In this document: piece after piece, positions 8,481 through 11,307 of the stretch | Numbering within the stretch: the stretch's first letter is position 1 | Layout: every line of letters starts with the position of its first letter | NCBI GenBank assembly: GCA_003118195.1 | Contig: BEXV01000190.1 | Span: forward strand, 320,434 to 331,740 | Origin: Hemicentrotus pulcherrimus | Taxonomy: Eukaryota > Echinodermata > Echinoidea > Camarodonta > Strongylocentrotidae | DNA length: 11,307 nucleotides | Direction: 5' to 3' | The notes under the pieces: model-generated | Seen by the model: the letters and a program-made list of their open reading frames with translations, nothing else | What the model was told of the DNA's origin: nothing | The model's database searches: none | Translations under genes and position numbers: made by a program

Positions 8481-8956
8481 CCTACTACTACTATTACTAC
8501 TACTACTACTACAAATGTATTATGATTAGTACTACTACTACTACTTCTACCACAGTTACTTATATTACTGAAACATGTACTATTACTACTAATACTACTA
8601 CTACTACTGCTACTAATTCTTCATGTACTTCTATTACTGATACATGTACTATCACTACTACTAGTACTACTACCACTACAATTACTGCTAATAGTAATAT
8701 CATTTGGTATTATGATTATTATTGCTACCACTTATTGTTCTACTAGTACCATTACTTCTACTACTCCTACTACTACTACCACTGTTACTACTACTTCTAC
8801 CAATACCACCATGATACCACTACTACTTCTACTACAACTACACTACGACTACTATCACTAATTATCCTACCACTACTACTACGTCTACCAATACCACCAC
8901 TACTACTAAATCTACTACTTACATGTCGGCTATTACTAATACATGTTCTATCACTA

Positions 8957-8989
<33 letters not shown>

Positions 8990-9061
8990 TTACTACTACT
9001 ACTACTAATACTACTAATGAAAATAATACTACTGTTACTACTAATTATACTACTTTTGCAA
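8481..9061 (+). repeat. Long imperfect TAC/ACT trinucleotide microsatellite with a higher-order motif
   Basis: About 580 bases dominated by ACT/TAC triplets interrupted by TTC, CAC, AAT and GAT variants. A longer motif ATTACTRAWACATGTWCTAT recurs at 8564, 8633 and 8932, showing expansion by segments longer than one triplet. Open frames here (8522-8746 and 8923-9132) are Thr-rich translations of the repeat and not genes. Confidence 0.95.
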
Positions 9062-9407
9062 CTCCTGTACCCGTTATGATATTACCACACGTATTACTTC
9101 TAAAGTTAATACCTGAAAACTATTCTACATAATATGGACTAAAAGTAATCCTACTTTCGTAATCTGACGATTGCACCCAATTATTCAGAGATACTAATAC
9201 CGTTATTTTTTAAACTACCACTAATAAAAAGTTAATGAGTATAGTAACGTTTGAATCGAAGTGTTATTACATTTGAAATAGTTACATTAAAGCGATATAT
9301 TTCAAATCGAGGACGGTTAATAACGATGCACTTCACTTTCATCCATATATGAATTTAGACAATATTACGGATAATTTAAATTCTCATTATATCATAATGG
9401 CCTTCAT
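9062..9407. other. Intronic stretch, nothing recognised
   Basis: AT-rich sequence between the two trinucleotide tracts, with isolated ACTACCACTAAT fragments near 9218 that continue the microsatellite character. No gene signal. Confidence 0.4.
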
Positions 9408-9540
9408 CGTTATCACCATCATCATCATTTTCATAATACAAACACTATCTCGTGATAATAATAATAATCATAATAAACATATTAATAATACTAATAACGA
9501 TAATAATAATAACAATAATGATAATGATGATAATAAAATT
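9408..9540 (+). repeat. AT-rich trinucleotide tract (ATC, then AAT/GAT)
   Basis: ATCACCATCATCATCATT is followed after about 30 bases by an imperfect AATAAT/GATAAT run to about 9540. The 70-codon frame over it (9349-9561) is Asn/Asp-rich and is a translation of the repeat. Confidence 0.85.
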
Positions 9541-9776
9541 ATAAAACATAAAGGACCATAATGCTCTCAAAACAATTTAATTTAAAAAGAAACATAAACA
9601 ATTCATAGACTCGGGAACATGATATTGCTGAGTGAATTAGTTTGTATTCACAGATCTTTCGAAAGAGGCAAGACAAATATTTTTCCTCTCTGATAGAAGA
9701 TTGGATGTTATTCTACGTTTTCGAAACAGCCACTACATAATTGTCAGCGTATATATATTATACTTGTACATGATAC

Positions 9777-9815
9777 CTACTTACTTACTTACTTTACTTG
9801 ACTCAACTCAACTCA
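9777..9815 (+). repeat. Short CTTA and ACTCA microsatellites next to the exon-1 donor
   Basis: CTTA repeats about four times (9777-9794), then ACTCA three times (9801-9815). The pair ends about 16 bases inside intron 1 from the exon-1 donor, so length variation here lies close to the splice site. Confidence 0.85.
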
Positions 9816-9831
9816 ATATGGTCATACATAC

Positions 9832-9922
9832 CTGCTGCATGTGTAAAAACGGCTAATCCACAAATGATAACAATCAAATGAAGAAAGAAATTCAAATTTG
9901 TTCTTGAGCACCTTTCTGCCAT
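9832..9922 (-). CDS. Exon 1: start codon and signal peptide of an SRCR-domain protein
   Basis: Seen: reading the minus strand from the ATG at 9922 gives 30 codons plus one base. They form a classic signal peptide: a short n-region with two arginines (MAERCSRTN), a hydrophobic core (LNFFLHLIVIICGLAVF) and a polar, small-residue end (THAA). The ATG sits in a good animal context, with A at -3 and G at +4. The exon ends GCAGCAG followed by GTATGT, a good donor that leaves a phase-1 junction. Inference: it splices to the exon at 332-463, the only other supported exon on this strand. The split codon G+AT gives Asp, so the mature protein would begin near A/DGDVRLRGG, with cleavage likely after THA or THAA. 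The role is to send the protein into the secretory pathway. A non-coding 5' leader exon or extra coding exons inside intron 1 cannot be excluded. No gene symbol is justified. Confidence 0.8.
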
Positions 9923-9995
9923 CTTTCTTATGATATAAATATATCTCGATGTTAACATACAATCGCAGACTCCAAGTCCAACCCGTGGTAGTAGT
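9923..9995 (-). promoter_or_regulatory. Immediate 5' flank / presumed 5' UTR of the SRCR gene
   Basis: Minus-strand sequence directly before the ATG. An AT-rich run (ATATATTTATATC, about 9935-9950) lies only 15-30 bases from the ATG, too close for a TATA box unless the leader is very short. Further up, TTATATGA (about 10048-10055) and TCAGTT (about 9997-10003) could be TATA-like and initiator elements but are about 50 bases apart rather than 30. No core promoter can be fixed; a leader exon further upstream is possible. Confidence 0.25.
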
Positions 9996-10232
9996 TCAAC
10001 TGATCAACATAAACAAACTTTCAAAGTGCAAACGCCCATGGACAGTCATATAAACACCACGCACTGTAATACGCAGTTCATCTTTTCCATGCTTCTTCAG
10101 AATATCCACAAATGCTTGGTTCTCCAAAAGGTGTGATGATAAGAATTTAGTAAGTACTTTAAATGTGTAAATGACGAGAATGATACTCGTTATGATTCCA
10201 TAACGGTCCGTTTCGAATGCAACGCTGTTGTT
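9996..10232 (-). other. Unassigned open frame without ATG start, just upstream of exon 1
   Basis: Between an in-frame TAG (10235-10233) and a TGA (9998-9996) the minus strand is open for 78 codons. It looks more protein-like than most frames here: FETDRYGIITSIILVIYTFK, then LLENQAFVDILKKHGK and DELRITVRGVYM. Its only ATG is late. A second frame on the same strand (10159-10398, 79 codons) overlaps it at the start. I recognise no family. Possibilities are an exon of an upstream neighbour, a decayed element or chance. Confidence 0.15.
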
Positions 10233-10235
10233 CTA

Positions 10236-11307
10236 CACCTTGGATTGGAGAAGACTGACTTTCAACCGCTCGCAATGAATGGATACTGACGTTAATACGT
10301 AAGAGCCGTGGGTTTGCCCATGGTTTGCCATAGTTTTTCCGCGGCGACACGGTGTCACCGTTAACTTCAGGTGGGACCGTCCTATTGTGTTCGTGCACCC
10401 AACCACGCCCTAGGCAGGCACAATGCTAGGGGTTCGGGACAGCAAAGAAACTCGGGAATTCTTTTCAATTCGTCATCGGCTTTTATCGATGTGTATTCAG
10501 GCAGGAGCACCCACTGGGATCAGTATTTATATGTACAACTAGGGTAGCTTCACTGTGTGTAATTCTATCATATTTCTATATTAATAATCCATTTTGGGTT
10601 TGTCCTTTTCACCGTAGGCCCACTTTAATGGTGTCATGAGAAAAGGAAACGCCTCTTCTGCTTGTGTGTTCACGGGCATGATATAACGACACACAAACAC
10701 AACTCACGCACGCATGCATTCACATATATTTATTTATGCACGGTACAGCGTATATGCATAATAATGTAAACGATTGAAGTAAAGATCCTTGAGACAGTTC
10801 TATCTTCACCATGACCGGTTTCGATTTTATTTCTGTAGATGAATATAAGTATATATATATTATTATTATTAGTTAGAGTCATACAAATAATAAATAGTGA
10901 TAACTGGTTGCATCCTTAATATTAAAGCTCTGTTTAAATACTGAGTAGGACCTGTCGCTGACCGGGTCTTTTATATATTATATACTTTTTACTATGAATA
11001 AGGCATCAAAGTGCTACTTTGCTGTTTTTGTATTACATGTATGAATTATGATTTCGTGGGTGTTTAGAAATCTTTAATCCGATAATTCACAGCTTTGTCC
11101 TTTTAGGATATCACTTTATTTTAAATTTTGATTTCTGAAAGTTTTGTAAAATAAAGTTTTGAAAATAGTTTTTCATAAATGCCTGTCCTTGTTTCCATTC
11201 ATAATGGACACTACAAAGTATTTTGAAATGCCAATTGAAACATAACCAGCAATTCATCAAACTCTTAAAGCAAGCCTGATATGTTTGATCTGAATAGAAA
11301 CTGTACA
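10236..11307. other. 5' flanking region, no gene recognised
   Basis: About 10300-10460 is GC-richer than the rest (TTTCCGCGGCGACAC, AACCACGCCCTAGG) and carries the 79-codon minus-strand frame 10159-10398, which has no known motif. A loose kappa-B-like site GGGAATTCTT lies at 10454-10463, of note only because SRCR genes are often immune genes. Beyond 10500 the sequence is AT-rich, with TA/ATT runs at about 10849-10872 and AATAAA on the plus strand near 11150 that could be a polyadenylation signal but has no visible upstream exon. Confidence 0.3.

Larger units (their letters stand above)
464..9831 (-). other. Intron 1 of the SRCR gene (about 9.4 kb)
   Basis: Bounded by the phase-1 donor GTATGT (complement of 9831 leftward) and the acceptor ATTACAG ending at 464. 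Phases on both sides agree and the joined reading is a natural signal peptide to SRCR junction. I looked for SRCR motifs (GRVEV, GTVC, VVCxQLG, GWGxHNC) on both strands inside it and found none, so I treat it as one intron. It is AT-rich and contains the repeats listed separately. An alternative exon I do not recognise remains possible. Confidence 0.7.

Noticed and set aside
8522..9132. Thr-rich proteins, possibly mucin-like
   Set aside because: They are direct translations of the ACT/TAC microsatellite, with no signal peptide and no conserved flanking domain.
9349..9561. Asn/Asp-rich low-complexity protein
   Set aside because: Translation of the AAT/GAT tract; no flanking domain.
10430..10441. 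tRNA B-box-like GGTTCGGGAC
   Set aside because: It lacks the invariant A of the B box, and no A box or cloverleaf can be drawn around it.
11140..11160. AATAAA as the 3' end of a plus-strand gene
   Set aside because: No coding exon is visible upstream on the plus strand; the hexamer is frequent in AT-rich DNA.

Overview
This is a eukaryotic, AT-rich, mostly non-coding genomic window. It has long introns, dispersed inverted-repeat elements, microsatellites and one ambiguous base (N at 2839), as in a draft animal assembly. The only gene I can support is the 5' part of a gene on the minus strand for a secreted or membrane protein with a scavenger receptor cysteine-rich (SRCR) domain. SRCR gene families, abundant small inverted-repeat elements and AT richness together fit an aquatic invertebrate such as a mollusc, another lophotrochozoan or a non-vertebrate deuterostome. 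That placement is an inference and the clade cannot be fixed from this sequence.

Layout, in gene order (right to left): 9923-11307 is 5' flank, with no firm promoter and one unexplained minus-strand open frame (9996-10232). Exon 1 (9832-9922) holds the ATG and encodes 30 residues that form a signal peptide, ending in a phase-1 GT donor. Intron 1 (464-9831, about 9.4 kb) makes up most of the window. Exon 2 (332-463, 132 nt) encodes the N-terminal half of one SRCR domain and is phase 1 at both ends. Intron 2 starts at 331 and runs off the left edge; the rest of the SRCR domain must lie beyond the window. Exon 1 supplies the G and exon 2 the AT of an Asp codon, so the junction reads signal peptide, then DGDVRLRGG, a usual SRCR start.

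Intron contents: a nearly complete palindrome at 1-194 (intron 2). In intron 1 there is an inverted-repeat family whose ends read TAGGGACTTTTAGATT (copy at 782-959, composite copy with three ends at 4396-4645, and an internal-region copy in opposite orientation at 5606-5743). There is also a 22-bp tandem repeat (3074-3173), a G-rich tract beside the N, a short perfect hairpin (4039-4077), a GC-rich element bounded by CGGATC-type inverted ends (6638-6885), a possible tRNA-SINE remnant near 6963, a 580-bp TAC/ACT microsatellite with a higher-order motif (8481-9061), an AAT/GAT tract (9408-9540) and short ACTT/ACTCA repeats next to the exon-1 donor (9777-9815).

Most open frames are chance or low-complexity frames in intronic DNA. 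I see no CRISPR array, rRNA, intact tRNA gene or bacterial-type operon, and no clear novel system. The most informative items are the split SRCR gene, the palindrome, and the composite inverted-repeat family.
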